Below, piece by piece: positions 49,801 through 62,637 of a DNA stretch of 64,000 nucleotides. How positions within the stretch are numbered: position 1 is the first letter of the stretch; each line of letters begins with the position of its first letter. The DNA lies in NCBI GenBank assembly GCA_018697195.1, contig CM031861.1, positions 4,858,195 to 4,922,194 of the forward strand, read 5' to 3'. The notes under the pieces were generated by a model. The model was not told where the DNA came from, made no database searches, and saw nothing but the letters and a program-made list of their open reading frames with translations. This DNA comes from Certhia americana. Its lineage: Eukaryota > Chordata > Aves > Passeriformes > Certhiidae. Position numbers and translations under genes: made by a program.

Positions 49801-52053
49801 GTACTACTGATTTCCCCAGAGCACCTCTCTCTGCTTTTACTGTTGCTAAATAGGCTACATTGAAAAGATTGTCAGGAATCTGTTTAAACTGCTACTTTTA
49901 ACCTAGAAAGCCACTCTGAGTAAAAATGCTAATACTTAGTTCTATGGTTTAGGCAAAAAAAAAAGTATTTAAAGGCAAGCTCCATGATAATTCAGTTTCT
50001 TCTACAACAGTAAAATAACATAAGAAAAATGTCTCTGTTGTTGGATATTTTTATACATTTCTCAGTTGCAATAATCTATGCTATCTAGCACTAAAGGCAC
50101 TACATTTTGTCTCAGAAGAGAAACTGCAAATGTAGACACAAGCATTAATTTATTCCAGTGCTGCTTTTAATGTTAAAAGAAGCAGCCCTGAATTTTAAAT
50201 AAGAGCTATCTTCTTTAACATAATATTTATCTAGTATTTTTTTATATTTTTGTATGGGAGAAATAAGGACTTTTCCCATAACCAATTTTAAAGTACTTCC
50301 ATAATAAAAAAATCTGAAATTAGGTGCGTTGTTTTTCTCTTCTTCCTGATGCATCTGCATATTTTCCTCATTAAAAAAGAATTCTGGATTTTGACTAAAA
50401 AGTCAGCAAGTGTGCAACAGAAAAAAAGTTCAAGAGAGTAAAGGGGAAACTTCAGTTATATAAACTGTATATATGAGAGAACTTCCACTGGAACTAATAA
50501 AGATAATCAACTCACTTACTAAGGTATTATTAAGGAAACATTTAAGGAGTCCACCTGCCTGTGAACTGTATTCTGTGTTTCAATTTCATAAACATATTAT
50601 GTTCTTTGGCTTATAGTGGTTGGTGTTGAACACAAGTAGTGTCCCTCAAGTGCAGTTTCAGTTACAACAGAATTTGCAACAATATCGTGCAATATATAGC
50701 AAGAAGAAAATTTTGAGAATTTTCACTGTAACTGTAAAATCCTTCTCCCACGTTTGGCTGAAATGTCTATCTGATACTGTGTGAAATAGGGATAGAATGT
50801 TTTTGCTGATGTTAATAATAAGTACATTTTCGCAAGGGTCACTTTGTTGCCTGACAGCAATTTACCATGTCATCACTTTTTACTCTTTACTATGAACATT
50901 GTGAAATTATGTTCATTCACATGATGAAATATTATTAACATTATGAAATGTGTAGCTGTGCTTCTGCTTAGCACAGGCAATGAAGTATTCACCTCAGAGA
51001 AAAAAATTAGTTGCTTAGCTTTACACTACTTGTGGATATAAAATATCTATGCTTTATATATCATGCATACGTATTCATTGAGTAGAACCCAAATTCCACT
51101 GAAAATAATACTATTTAAGGAACGTTTTCCTCAAATTTAGACTTTTTTTTGAATCTCTGATGTGCTTATTGTGTCATGATATTTGAGATCTACTCTTTAA
51201 ATAACCATGTTGTATTGCAGTTGAATATGAAGAAGTATAGGTGAGCAAGGAGCACAAAATTGAAGTGAGAATTTTCTTGAAAATTATCTGCACTTGACTA
51301 GATTTACCTGTGTATAATGATGCCCTGAGACATCATTTAGGCAAGGTGCCAGTAGAGAAAAAAAAAAAAACTCATTTATATTTCCAGCATATAATTTAAT
51401 TGAAGATACAGCATTGATGTTTATGGTTTGTAGTATCAATTTTTAGGAATCTGGAGGAAGCCCTATCTAGGTTTTTTTTTTTTCCAAAGTACTGCATAAC
51501 CATTTTGGTGTAATATATCCTTTATTTTATTTGATAATTAAGTGTACTCTTTCATAAGGCAATATCAGCTCTTGGATTTTTAAGAAAATTTCGCAGGGGA
51601 AGACTTTGTTGCAATCAGAAAACCATAATCTGATCTTTAGCACTCTCAAATTTACTTTAAAATTTTATGAATTTTAGCGTCTGCGTTGCCAGGCAAGAGA
51701 GCAGGGTGGAGTTTCACTTGCTTTGTTCAATGCAGCTGGATATATTCTTGACTAAAGCATAAGTTATAGCCAGATGCCTTGGAAAATTAATTTCTCCAGT
51801 CTCAATGCTGCAGTCCCATTTTGAGCCATAATCCCACTAATTTAAGGATAACTTTTACTTAAGTAAAGTGTTCAAGATGGATTGCAAATAAATATGGTTA
51901 ATTTTGCTTTTTAACCCCTTATTTTCTTTTATTTACTTGACATGGAAGTTTCCAGCTTCCATTTAATTTCACTTCTAGTACGATGCCACTAAATACAGTG
52001 CTGGGGATAGAAAGAACAAGGAGAGCATTAAATCTGACTTCTTATTGTCTCAG
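46834..52053 (+). other. ANO3 intron between exons F and G
   Basis: 5220 bp, GT...AG. AT-rich; no mobile element or exon recognised. Confidence 0.9.
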
Positions 52054-52185
52054 TTTGCAGAGGAATATTAGAGAGCTGAAAAGTTGGTTGCCAAGGAATC
52101 CAATGAAGCTTGATAAGGAGGCCCTGCCTGACCTGGAGGAAACAGATTGCTACACAGCACCCTTCAGCCGTGCACGCATACACCA
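52054..52185 (+). CDS. ANO3: ANO3 coding exon G, dimerisation domain
   Basis: Acceptor ttgtctcag at 52051-52053 and donor cacca|gtgagt bound a 132-bp exon, phase 2 in and phase 2 out. It encodes visible residues 242-284, including [20 protein letters not shown] and APFSRARIH, nearly identical to mammalian [30 protein letters not shown] second AG at 52059-52060 would put the wrong phase on the join, while the first AG gives the same length as the mammalian protein. I therefore chose 52054. The donor splits the second His codon of RIHH. Confidence 0.94.
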
Positions 52186-53538
52186 GTGAGTGCTGGGGCT
52201 GGAAAAGCAGTGCCAGGGACCACAAGGATTTTCTGTTTTCTCACTTCTTAGCAAGTGCCACAGAGGTAGCTGCTAACAGATGGTCACTGGCAATACCACG
52301 AATCATATTGGATATTATCCTCTTAAAGTGAAAATCTGTCCTGTGTTGCTTGCTGTTTGATGGTCACTCGGTAGCATAATCTGAAATTGGAACTGGAAAG
52401 TGAATGTTGCCATTTTAGTTTAGAAGTTTTTTGGTTTTTCTTTCCCTTACATTACAAAATGCCAATACTTGCTCAAGTTTTCTGTGCTTATTACTTATTT
52501 TACTTAGGCCAAACCTGATGTAGCTGTTGAAATTTGAAACACCGGAAGCAAGATAAAACTAGTGATGATTTTTTTTTTTTTTCTGTCTTATCAGATCTGC
52601 ATTTATAAAAAGATCTTTTGCCTCTGAAAATACAAATATATGTACAGTGAAGCTGTACGTGTTCAAATCAGCATGTTGATGATGCTATAGTTAAACTGTG
52701 ACATAAATTTTTTCAGTACCTATAAAATTAGATTCTAAAATTCTCTTTTTTAATTTGAAATTTGTTTTGTGATAACTGTTTTAAGAGAGAAAAATTAATT
52801 TAAAGTAGAAATATGAATTAGGATAAACAGGTTTTTTTCCGCTCAGTAAAGAAGCTAAATGGTAGTAAACTGACTTTACCCCAGAAAAGCAGAATAATTG
52901 CATTATAGTCTCAATTTTTATTTTTTTTTTCCCCAGTAACTTACCATACTGCACTGGATCAATCCCCTGATTTTGGTATTTTCTTCTCAATCAGCTCAGC
53001 TGACGTAATTAATGGTGATAGTATCACTTTTGTCAGGGCTGAGCAGGAGGAAGCTCCTGCATATCAGATTTCTGGTGTCCAGAATGGAGCCATCTGGCCA
53101 AGGATGCTTTACTTGGCTCCATCCTGGCATCCTCTAAGGGAAAATGGTTATGGAGCTGCTACCCAAGTCGCCAGTGCATTGATTTTTATTTTTTTTTTAA
53201 GTACTAGTTTTTATGGTTCCACTACACAGACAACCGTCAACCCATAAGTAATTTGAATTTAAGGCCACCACTGTTAATAAAGATCTTTATTTAATTAATT
53301 ATATCTAGAACAGGAATTAACTAGATAGTAGGATTTTTTGGGGTTTAGTTTTAGTTTTGTTTTCCCAAAAATAATCTATGATAAGGGTAATTTTATTGAA
53401 CCTGCTATAAGGGTGTAAAATCTTATGTCTGAGGAACATAAACAACCAATAAATCATTGTAAATAGAAAACACTTCAACAGCTGTGTTTCAACGTGTGTG
53501 CATTGTTTTGAATATTAAGACATTCATTATTTTACTAG
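52186..53538 (+). other. ANO3 intron between exons G and H
   Basis: 1353 bp, GT...AG. A poly-T run lies at about 52568-52581 and a less AT-rich patch at about 53030-53175, with no identification. Confidence 0.9.
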
Positions 53539-53645
53539 TTTTACGATAAACAACAAAGACAGCTTCTTCAGCAACTCCACAAGAAGTAGAATTGTGCATC
53601 ATGTGCTACAGAGAACCAAATATGAAGATGGAAAATCCAAAATGG
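53539..53645 (+). CDS. ANO3: ANO3 coding exon H, dimerisation domain
   Basis: Acceptor attttactag and donor atgg|gtgaga bound a 107-bp exon, phase 2 in and phase 1 out. It completes H285 and encodes visible residues 286-320. These include [20 protein letters not shown] and then [12 protein letters not shown], matching mammalian [31 protein letters not shown]. The NNKD-FF-N--RSRIV string is diagnostic of the ANO3/ANO4 subgroup. Confidence 0.95.
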
Positions 53646-54915
53646 GTGAGAATGCTGTATTTTTTACCTAACCCAAAGCTAGAAAATTTTTCATCTTTAA
53701 TTGCCTGAAAAAATATCGGTTGAGTAAACTCAATCAATTCTTTCCCATTCTTGAAATCTTTTCATTCACACAGTAACAGACTTGAAACAATGTCCAATCA
53801 TTTCCTACCTAAAAATCTCAGTGGAAATTTGCAGTATTTTTCACTTAATTACTCATTCATTAAAATAAAATGGAGAGATTATTGTAACTTTACATTATTG
53901 AGAGCCACAATAAGGGTTACATGCACCTCAGAAAGCTGACTGTTTTCAAGGACTGATCCTAGTATTTCAGCTAATATCCGTCAGCTTTAGCCCAGCTTAA
54001 TCAATGTGTGCTACACTTGATTTATTTGAGGTCTCTGAGTAGTTCAAAGACAGTTGATCTGAAGATTAAAGTTGATTTAAATCAACACTTATAATACAGT
54101 GTTAGTTTTTAGAAGATCTAAATAGCCATTTTCATTTTCAATGACCAGGGGATGTATGCATGATTTTCTCTTTTTTCTGCAGGAATTAAATTAAGGATTA
54201 AATATGCAGAGGTTTGGATGATACCAATTGCAGAAAGTTGTTGCTTGAGTTTCTGAACAAAAGCAGCAGTAAGAAAACCAGGGAGAATAAGTGTTCATAT
54301 CTAACACCTTTACAGCTGATGATGGCAAATTTCATTATGAGATTAGTTTAGTATAGTTTGTATATTGGAAGAGACAAATCCATATTCCACCACACAAACC
54401 TATTTCTTGGGCGAACGTTTGGCTACAGATGTGTTCTTAAAGGCTGTTGAATCTTTTTATTGTACCTATCAATGGTTTTGTTTTTGGTTTTTTTTTCACT
54501 TTTTATAATGTGCTGTGCTAGTACAACAAATCTGGTTTTAGGAAGACTCTAGGAACTGATCCAAAATGCAGAAGTCAGTCTGGTGCAGAACACTGCTCTG
54601 ATAGGAAGTTGTCAGCAGGCTTGTATTTAAAAATACCAGGTTCACTTTTAACCCGCAGGGCTTTCACTGCCTCAAGGATTGTTTATCCATAGACACATCC
54701 TTGAGTTGCTGTCTTGTCTGGCAGAGCCAGATATCTTGGAGGATCAGCAATACCTGCTGAAGTAGTGGTGGGATTATTGATTGTCATCTTTAGCAGTGAT
54801 CTTATCATTTAACACTAAGTTACATTCTTCAAATGTAACTTGAAAAATGATACTACTTGAAAAATGTGTATTAAAATTTGATATCAGAAATAATGCTTGT
54901 TTGGGGTTTTTTTAG
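53646..54915 (+). other. ANO3 intron between exons H and I
   Basis: 1270 bp, GT...AG. Nothing specific recognised. Confidence 0.9.
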
Positions 54916-54971
54916 GTATTAATAGGTTACTAAATAATGGAACATATGAAGCAGCATTTCCACCACATGAG
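54916..54971 (+). CDS. ANO3: ANO3 coding exon I, short exon before the linker
   Basis: Acceptor ttttttag and donor gag|gtaatt bound a 56-bp exon, phase 1 in and phase 0 out. It completes G321 and encodes INRLLNNGTYEAAFPPHE (visible residues 322-339). Mammalian ANO3 reads IRKLINNGSYIAAFPPHE. A strongly T-rich tract follows immediately after the donor. Confidence 0.94.
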
Positions 54972-56965
54972 GTAATTTTTATTTATTTAATTTTATTGGT
55001 TTATTTAATTTTTAGTTTCATATTTAGATTAAAGCTTGCACTAATGGTTTGGGATCTTATTTTAATTTTGTCCTGCAAACTTTTAACTCCATATTGTAAT
55101 TTGTGGATGCTTCTTTTATTTATAGCTTTTACTTTAATATTGTCTTTTAAAACTTTCTGTATTTGGATAATTTGGATATTATAACATCCTGGAACATTTT
55201 CTGGTTGGACTGGGATAATTCTCTATTCTTTTAATTTTTTATGAGTTGGACATTGCCTGTTGAGTTCTTTTGGATAATATCAGTTGTTACAAATTATTCC
55301 AGTTAATTGCATTAAATTCTTTTTTGCTTGCTACCTACAAAAAGTTTTGTTTTTCTAATAGCTTGGTCACTTGGTCATGGTTAGGGAGACTGCTTAATTA
55401 TTTCTTGTTTAGTATTTTCAGAATTGTTTTGGATAATTTCTACTTGACAATGCTTTTTCCAGTATTTTGAAGTATTTTCCAGTTGTTTAAAGTCTCCTAA
55501 AGGCTGTAAATCCACAAAATAAACTAAGAACCTGTGTATGAGTTAAGAGGGTTTTCAGAAAACCTTTTGATGTGGGAAAGAAGAAGCAAGCCACACATCC
55601 TGAGTCTTTGAAATGCTCTCAGGAGCAAGGTAGTTGCAGCTCTGAACTCTGGGTGTTTCAGCTGAATATTGTGGCTTGATTTCGTGTTTCAAAGGCTTTA
55701 CAAATGGCTGAGAGTTATTCTTTAATGATTAAAAACTTTAATTTTTAATGATTAAATACTAGGAATACAGAGAAGAAGTATTTTAGGTAAATAATGTAAC
55801 ATCATTGTTAATGCTTCAGCTGTGCATTACTGACTTCAGGGAAAAGCTGTCTGTACTACCAGCAAAGCCTGTGAAGCTTTCTCTGGCATCAAAGCCATGC
55901 TGTCATATCCATTTTGTATCTTACTTTGGATATGGCATAAGCTGCTGTTTTCACATTTTCAGTTAAAATTAGCGAAATCACATTTTTAAGCCAGTCTTAT
56001 CTTAATTGCTGCTTTACTGATGTTGAGAACTAGTGGTGGAACACTCAATTCATTTTTTAAATTTATTTTTCTTTCCCACATGAGCAAATAAGAGTGAAAA
56101 TTCAAACCCAGTGGGAATGCTGAAATTTGAACTTTTTCATGGGTAACAGTGCAGAAACAAGCAGGAAGAAATAATTAAACCATGTAATGCTGGGTATGCT
56201 TTGCAGAAGAAGTTGATGTTCTCTTCCTAGGTGTTCCTAGATGCTGCAAAGGTCATACTCAGTGCTGACATCTTTGGTATGCTGCTTTGCTGACTGTAAG
56301 GAGAAAGGAGTAGACTTGGACTCTTTGCTATGTTTATCTTTGGTTTTAACTAATTCTTAAGTCAGAGAATCAGCAGATTGCAACAAGGAAATGATGTTCT
56401 TTGAATTGCAGGGAATGCTCAAGATTTCAAATATGTGATAAAAATCTAAGTGGCTTAGTTACCTAGATCTACCAAGGTCAAGAATCTGTCTGGATAAAAG
56501 AAATTACTTGGCTCAGTTGCAGTCAGTTGATGAAATATTTTTTTCCCCGTAGCTGAGTGATGGAAGTTTTTTGGGGAAAAGTTCAACTAAAGGATGTGTC
56601 CTACTTCAGAATTGGAGCAAAATTACAAATGCAAGAGATTCTCCTCAAGAGTGTTCTAGCAAATCTGTGTTACCTTTTGACTGCCAAGCATGAGGCTATT
56701 CTTTTAGTCTGTTAGGTGGTCTGTAAACGTCAGACATGGCCTGGAGGGGCTCCTTTTGGATCAGACTGGATCTGTTTTGCTTTTAATGCCTCGAGAGTCC
56801 TATATAGCTTCAAAATAATGCCAATTCTGTTTCCTTCATCTTAAAAAGTATGTACCACAGAAAGAATATAGTTTTCTATACCTTCAACAGTAGTGAAAGA
56901 AAGTAATAGAAAATGTCTAGGAAAAGTAATGTACTTACATTTCTTTGTGGGTTTTTTTTTTTCAG
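54972..56965 (+). other. ANO3 intron between exons I and J
   Basis: 1994 bp, GT...AG. The first 500 bp are strongly T-biased on the + strand, with recurring TTTAATTTT and GGATAATTT words. The remainder is ordinary. Confidence 0.9.
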
Positions 56966-57087
56966 GGAAGCCACAAAAGCAGACATCCCATCAAAACACA
57001 TGGAGCACAGAATCACAGACACCTCTTGTATGAGCGTTGGGCACGATGGGGAATGTGGTACAAATACCAACCTCTTGATTTAATCAG
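56966..57087 (+). CDS. ANO3: ANO3 coding exon J, pre-transmembrane segment
   Basis: Acceptor tttttttcag (after a long T tract) and donor atcag|gtatta bound a 122-bp exon, phase 0 in and phase 2 out. It encodes visible residues 340-379, including [20 protein letters not shown] and LDLI. This is the conserved anoctamin stretch leading into TM1; the L-YE-WA-W--WYK-QPLDL-R pattern is recognisable across TMEM16 proteins. Confidence 0.96.
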
Positions 57088-57966
57088 GTATTAGTACTTC
57101 GAAGATTTTCTCTGATACAAAAAGCTGGGAACAGTGTGCTAACAATATTCATTAATTCCTTCTGCTTTCCTAAAACATTTAGCTATTCCCTGTTGTTGGA
57201 CAAGGCTGGACTTCTCTAAGTTGCTGCTTTTTGATGGTCTTTTGTAGGTTAATTTCAAATGAGTCTGCATAAAGTACATGTAGTTCCAACTGCTCAGGAA
57301 TTTGCAGTGTGAAACTTAAAATACACACCCATAATGTGGTCTGCTGATCAGAGACATTTGCCCCTTGTGAGAGCACTTTTGAGAACAGATTCTTATTCAC
57401 ATGGATAGTCAGAGTTACCAGACAGAGAGAACTTAAAAAAAACCCCAATTTTAACCTTTCCATGTGGGTTTAAATAAAATCTTATATATCTTAGACTTTG
57501 TGTCATAGGTTGCCAAATGTAAAATAGAGAAATATTTATAATTTAAGTTAAATAATGGTGATATTTGGGTTTCACATTTCCTCCTCTGACTTGAATACCA
57601 ATAATTCATTTTCCTTGCTGTAAGTTTTTATTCCTGATCTGAGTCATAACCAATTATTGGTGGAGCTAAGCATGGGACATGTGCAATGGGACAATTTTAT
57701 GCTCAATCCTTGATTGATTTTCTGGATCACTGCTATTTCATCTGTTCTAGCAATTGATACCCAAGTTTTGAAGAATTAAAGTTCAGTCTTCAGTTTGTGT
57801 TTTCAGAGCATTGTTTTCACTAATAGTAGTTTGAAATATGTCATATTATCTATGTATGATTATCTGTCATAATGTTTTTTAAAATGCAATATTTAGGTCA
57901 TAATAACTTACTTTATCCCTTTCCAGATCTTTTGTGTCTGTGTACATCTATCTATCTATCTGTCTG

Positions 57967-58016
<50 letters not shown>

Positions 58017-58298
58017 CTATGTTTAATAATGTTGCTGCTAGTCCATCTATTCATTGCAAGGACATGAAAATTACAGAGGCACTACAGTTAATATCCTTGT
58101 TCTCATAAATCTGCAATTAGTGTCACTGAAATATTATGCTAGCCTAAAGAAAACCTGTTTGGCAAAGTGACAATTTTGCCATAAACTTGTTATGGTAGTT
58201 CCTTGTTAGAATTATTCTACTACTGTGACAGTAGAGATAGATAGAGGTCACCATAAAATTTAGTTTTAAACAAATATATGTGTTCCCTTTTCATGCAG
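57088..58298 (+). other. ANO3 intron between exons J and K
   Basis: 1211 bp, GT...AG. It contains the ATCT tetranucleotide array. Confidence 0.9.
57946..58016. repeat. (ATCT)n microsatellite
   Basis: About 17 units of ATCT/CTAT with an internal pair of GTCT variants near 57961-57968. Confidence 0.95.
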
Positions 58299-58433
58299 GC
58301 GATACTTTGGTGAAAAAATTGGACTGTATTTTGCCTGGCTGGGATGGTATACTGGGATGCTTATTCCTGCTGCCCTGGTTGGGCTCTTTGTTTTCCTCTA
58401 TGGATTATTTACAATGGATTCCAGCCAAGTAAG
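58299..58433 (+). CDS. ANO3: ANO3 coding exon K, transmembrane helix 1
   Basis: Acceptor tcatgcag and donor gtaag|gtaaaa bound a 135-bp exon, phase 2 in and phase 2 out. It completes R380 and encodes visible residues 381-424. [20 protein letters not shown] marks the start of the Anoctamin (PF04547) domain. The following run [17 protein letters not shown] is the hydrophobic body of the first transmembrane helix. The exon ends at TMDSSQV(S), where mammalian ANO3 continues into the first extracellular loop. That next exon was not found before 64000, so the coding sequence here is cut by the window. Confidence 0.96.
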
Positions 58434-59685
58434 GTAAAATTCCATTTTATAATCTGGAACAGCCTATTTAAAATTAAGAGCAGAATGGCACAACTTAGAC
58501 TGCTGTACTTCTAAATGTTTTGCAGATACAGTAATAATGTAAAAGTAACCAAAATAGAATATTGGGTATTTGAGTCAAGTGTTTACACTTTGTATATTTG
58601 TTTTGCATCAAGCCAGCTGTGTACTGCTGGTTTTGTAAGGACCAAATGGTTTGTAAGGACCAATTCTCATGTTGCAGATACTGCAATAACTGTTAGTCTA
58701 ATTAAGGCTAATGGATGAAAAAATAGACATGTTCCCTCATTTTTTCCATCTTGCTGTAACTTCCAGAGTGTAGTACAGTTACTAAACTTCAGCTTTTGTC
58801 TATGTCTTCTTTTTTCTTCATTTATAGTGGCAAACTTGGAGCCTAACAAAATTCTTTCCTGTGTCAATGTAACTTGCAGCCAGGCGACAGCTTCAAGGAG
58901 GTTACAACCATGTGAAATGAACCAAGTTTTCAAGTTTCCCACTGTTGTGATTTTGCTCTGAGAAGGTTTATGTCAATTTAGATGTGATGGGGATGCTCAA
59001 ATGCTAACTGTACTTCTTCAAACTCTCTGAGGATCCTTAGATGTTATCAGACAGTATCACTATCAGTGCTCTTACAATTGCAGCTGTTGCTCCAAGCAGT
59101 TTGGATGCTTGGCTGTATGTATCCTTGGAGTCAGATTTCATAGAAAGTGTTGTTTCTCTGGCTTTGAATAAGGCTATATGTAAGTTGTATCTAAGGGGTT
59201 TTCTTTATCTTCTATTTCACAGTGAATTATTATATCCTACAGTGCTGTAATGAAGCTTTTTTTTAAGCTTGCTTTGTACAGCAAACTCCTGAGAAACAGT
59301 ACGAATTCAAACCTCATTAAATTCAGTTAAATTCAATAAACTTAAAAGCCAGGAAACAATGTTAAGGTATTGTTCTCTGTGTTAGGATTGTTTTTCACCA
59401 TAAATGTCTTCAAAATGCAGTGGATCTAAAGTCAAGGATCAGCTTGTTCTTAGAGCACAGGGAACCACAGCTGTTGAACTGTCAGTCTGGTATTTGTCAT
59501 ATGTACAATGGCACAGTTTCAACAAAGGGGGAACAAGGGGCCATAATCTACTATTATCAAAGTATAGCTTAGTATTTCTTCCTTGTAGAAGAGAAAGGCG
59601 TGTCATTGGCAACTCCCCAAGAGAAAGAAAAAAATTCTAATGATTTCATTCTTTCAAACTGTAAGCTATTATGTGCTTTTATATC

Positions 59686-60235
59686 ATAGAATCATAGAAT
59701 ATCCTGGGTTGGAAGGGATTTACAAGGATCATTGAAGTTCAGCTCCTGGGCCTGCATAAGACAGCCCCAAGAATCCCACCATGTGCCTGAGGTCATTGTC
59801 CAAATACTTTCTGAACTCTGTCAATCTTGGTACTGTGACCACTTTCCTGGGGAATCTGTTCCAGTTCCCAGCTGCCCTGTGATTGAAAAACCTTTTTCTA
59901 ACATCAAACCTAAACCTTCTCTCACACAGCTTTATACTCTGGTCCTGTCACTGGTCACAAGAAAGAAGAGGAAGCTGTTAGGTTGCTATGAGATCTCCCT
60001 CAGTCTCCTATTCTCCAGGCTGAGCAAGCCAAGTGATTTCAGCTGCTCCTCATATGGCTTCCCCTCTAGGCCCTTCACCATCTTTGTGGCCCTCTTTTGG
60101 AGACTTTTTAAGATCTTTCTATCTTTCTTATATTGTGGCTCCTAAAACTGCACGCCATATTTGAGGTGAGGCTGCACCAGCACAGAGTAGAACAGGATAA
60201 TCACCTCCTATGTGTCAGATGCTTTTCCCAGGAAG
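59686..60235 (-). mobile_element. CR1 LINE 3' fragment
   Basis: It begins (as the reverse complement of the 3' end) with two ATCATAGA octamer-type repeats, then atcctgggttggaagggatt. It continues through the CR1 3' region with caggctgagcaagccaagtg and taggcccttcaccatctttg. The 137-codon plus-strand open frame here is antisense to the element. The 5' limit is approximate. Confidence 0.88.
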
Positions 60236-60768
60236 ACTTGCAGATATGACTCCTGTTTAACAGAAAAATTTTCCTTGCTGAAGGTTGCAGGGTGTTGTAA
60301 AACACAGGAGCACAGAGGTAGGCTAGCTTATAAATTCAGTCAAAAAGCCCTATTATCCATCTGTCTTGTGTACTACAAAATTTCAACGTAAGAAATGATC
60401 AAATCAGTTTTGCAGAAGGAAGCTTTGCTCAGTGATGTGCCTTCACCTCTCAGGTACAGGAAGCTGCCATCAGCCCACCCCTCATGGCTGCAGGCAGGAA
60501 ATGATCATTTTCTTTTCCAGATATCCAGCACAGTTCCAGTAGAGAGGTAATAGGCAAATACAGGAATATGTACTGCCATAGAACCAAACATGGCTCACTG
60601 TGCCAGCCATAGGTTTTGTGCAGCAGTAATTTGAGGGTGATCCAGAATGATGTCATATCTAAGAATTAGTTTGTCTTTTTTATGACTTTTCCAAGTGCCT
60701 GCTTCTGCTCCATGTAGTTGGCTCTTTATATATACATATTAAAATATTATATAAATATATACTACATT

Positions 60769-60770
<2 letters not shown>

Positions 60771-60802
<32 letters not shown>
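60771..60802. repeat. (TA)n microsatellite
   Basis: About 16 AT units, preceded by imperfect AT-rich sequence from about 60727. Confidence 0.95.
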
Positions 60803-60806
<4 letters not shown>

Positions 60807-62019
60807 CTATCTTCCTATGTCAGGAGCCCATCTCAGCTCAGCATGGGGCCATGAGTCTCTTGCCCTCTGTGTAAAAGAAAGATTCTCTCTGCAGTTCATC
60901 TCTGGTTGCCACGGGCAAGTTGGAAATGGGAAAGAAGGAAGGGTACCACCAAAAGGGAACAAATACACTCCTCTCACACTGACTTTTGCCTCTTGTCGTA
61001 GTGTCTCCCTTCTTTGCTCAATTACAGTTTCAGAGAAACAATAAGCGTTCAGATCTGATTGAATAAATTGATTATTTAGATGTATTGTGCATTAAAGAGG
61101 AACATGAAATGAGCTGTAAGATAAAAGCCCTGAACACTGTGGTATCAGAGATTAGACATATTGATGAGAAAATATGCACATCTGTCCCACATTTAGAAGC
61201 AGAAGTTTCTCCATTCTACACATTTCTCTTTCCTGACACAAAATAATTGCAGAAGCTGGGCAGTGTTACTGAAATGCACATTGAAATGGAAGATGTCCTT
61301 TGTCTTGCATGGGTTTGGAATCAAGCTTAGTAATACTGTGGTTGCCAAAAGGCAGCCCTGAGGTCCCCCAGGGTACTGAGTTTATAGTGTTGGCAGCTCA
61401 TTGCAGGATTCCATTGTGAAGAGAAGGTAACCAAGAGAAAAATGCAGAGAATTTCTATTGAAGAAACTCCTTAGCAGCTCCCAGGAATTTGGATTATTGT
61501 CATAGAATTTGGACATGCAGAAACAAAAATGAAGAACGTGAACTGTATTTGTTTCATACACTTTCGAACAGATTTTGATCTAAGTGCCCTCCTTGAGCTA
61601 AACTGGAGGAAATGCGAAGTTATAGTCAAGCACAAGGGCTTAAATAGTCCTATAGCAATCCCTTCATTTGGGTTCTTTGAACAAATTAGGCGCAATATGT
61701 ATGCAATATGTATTACCTGTCTTTATTCTGAAGTTAGATGTCAAGTCAGTCAGTCTCTATAAAAGTAAATCTGATAGTTTGAAAGAGTTTGTTTTTGAAT
61801 GTGTTTACAGATGTCGTTAATTATCACTGTTGAAAATTGTTCCTTTTTTGTCAGTCAAACAGAAATGCCAGGCATGAACACAGCATAGCTTGAGCTGTCT
61901 TTGCACCACATGCTTTTGACAGATTTCAGATATATAGGTGAAAACAGTACAAAGCAGGTTATTTTGCTCTTCGACTGAAGATGTGAGTTGCAATAACAAT
62001 TAACATAGCACCTGTCGCA

Positions 62020-62068
62020 AACATTTGTGTAACAAATGTTATTGCTTTTGCAAAGTAGTGCAAAAGCA
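62020..62068. repeat. Two adjacent perfect hairpins
   Basis: AACATTTGT/ACAAATGTT form a 9-bp stem with a 3-base loop (62020-62040). Two bases later TGCTTTTGCA/TGCAAAAGCA form a 10-bp stem with a 6-base loop (62043-62068). Both are mismatch-free. Confidence 0.8.
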
Positions 62069-62637
62069 TGTGACCTATCACTGTCAGTATAATTTTGTGA
62101 AACTTCATGTGTTATTAAAAACAAAGCAGCATTTTAACTCAGGATATATAATAGAGAAAATGTGGTATTTATCATCTTGAATTTCAATTCAAAGTACAGT
62201 ACATTTTGGCCTTAAAATTGATAGCAGTTTCCATTATATATGTTAAAACATTATAACATATGGTTAAGATTTTTAACACTTAATAATTTGAATGAAAATG
62301 TAAGCAAGAAAATTCTCTGATGTGACACACACTAAAATTTCAGTTACTCTGCAGCTCTGGAATGACTGGGTGTGCTCATTGTGGCTTAACAGTTACTCGT
62401 GATGATTTCTTTGTCAGGTTCACATTTTGTTTAGAATTTCAGTAAATTGGTGGTTTTGGTATTACGTGAAATATGACCAATGACTAATACTAACATTTAA
62501 TCTTTTATTTGTGTTTTCTGTTGCACCAGAAAGTATTTAATAGATGCACTCGTTTGGAAATAAGCATGATATTCCAAACAATATTAGAAGTGTAAATACA
62601 GCTTTTATGAGATGCAGAGATGAAAGTGCCATGTTTA

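Noticed and set aside
52061..52185. Alternative acceptor at 52059-52060 for exon G
   Set aside because: Using it would put the join out of phase and hit a stop, whereas 52054 keeps frame and the mammalian length.
59732..60145. 137-codon plus-strand open frame
   Set aside because: Antisense to a CR1 3' fragment; such frames recur in all copies of this repeat.
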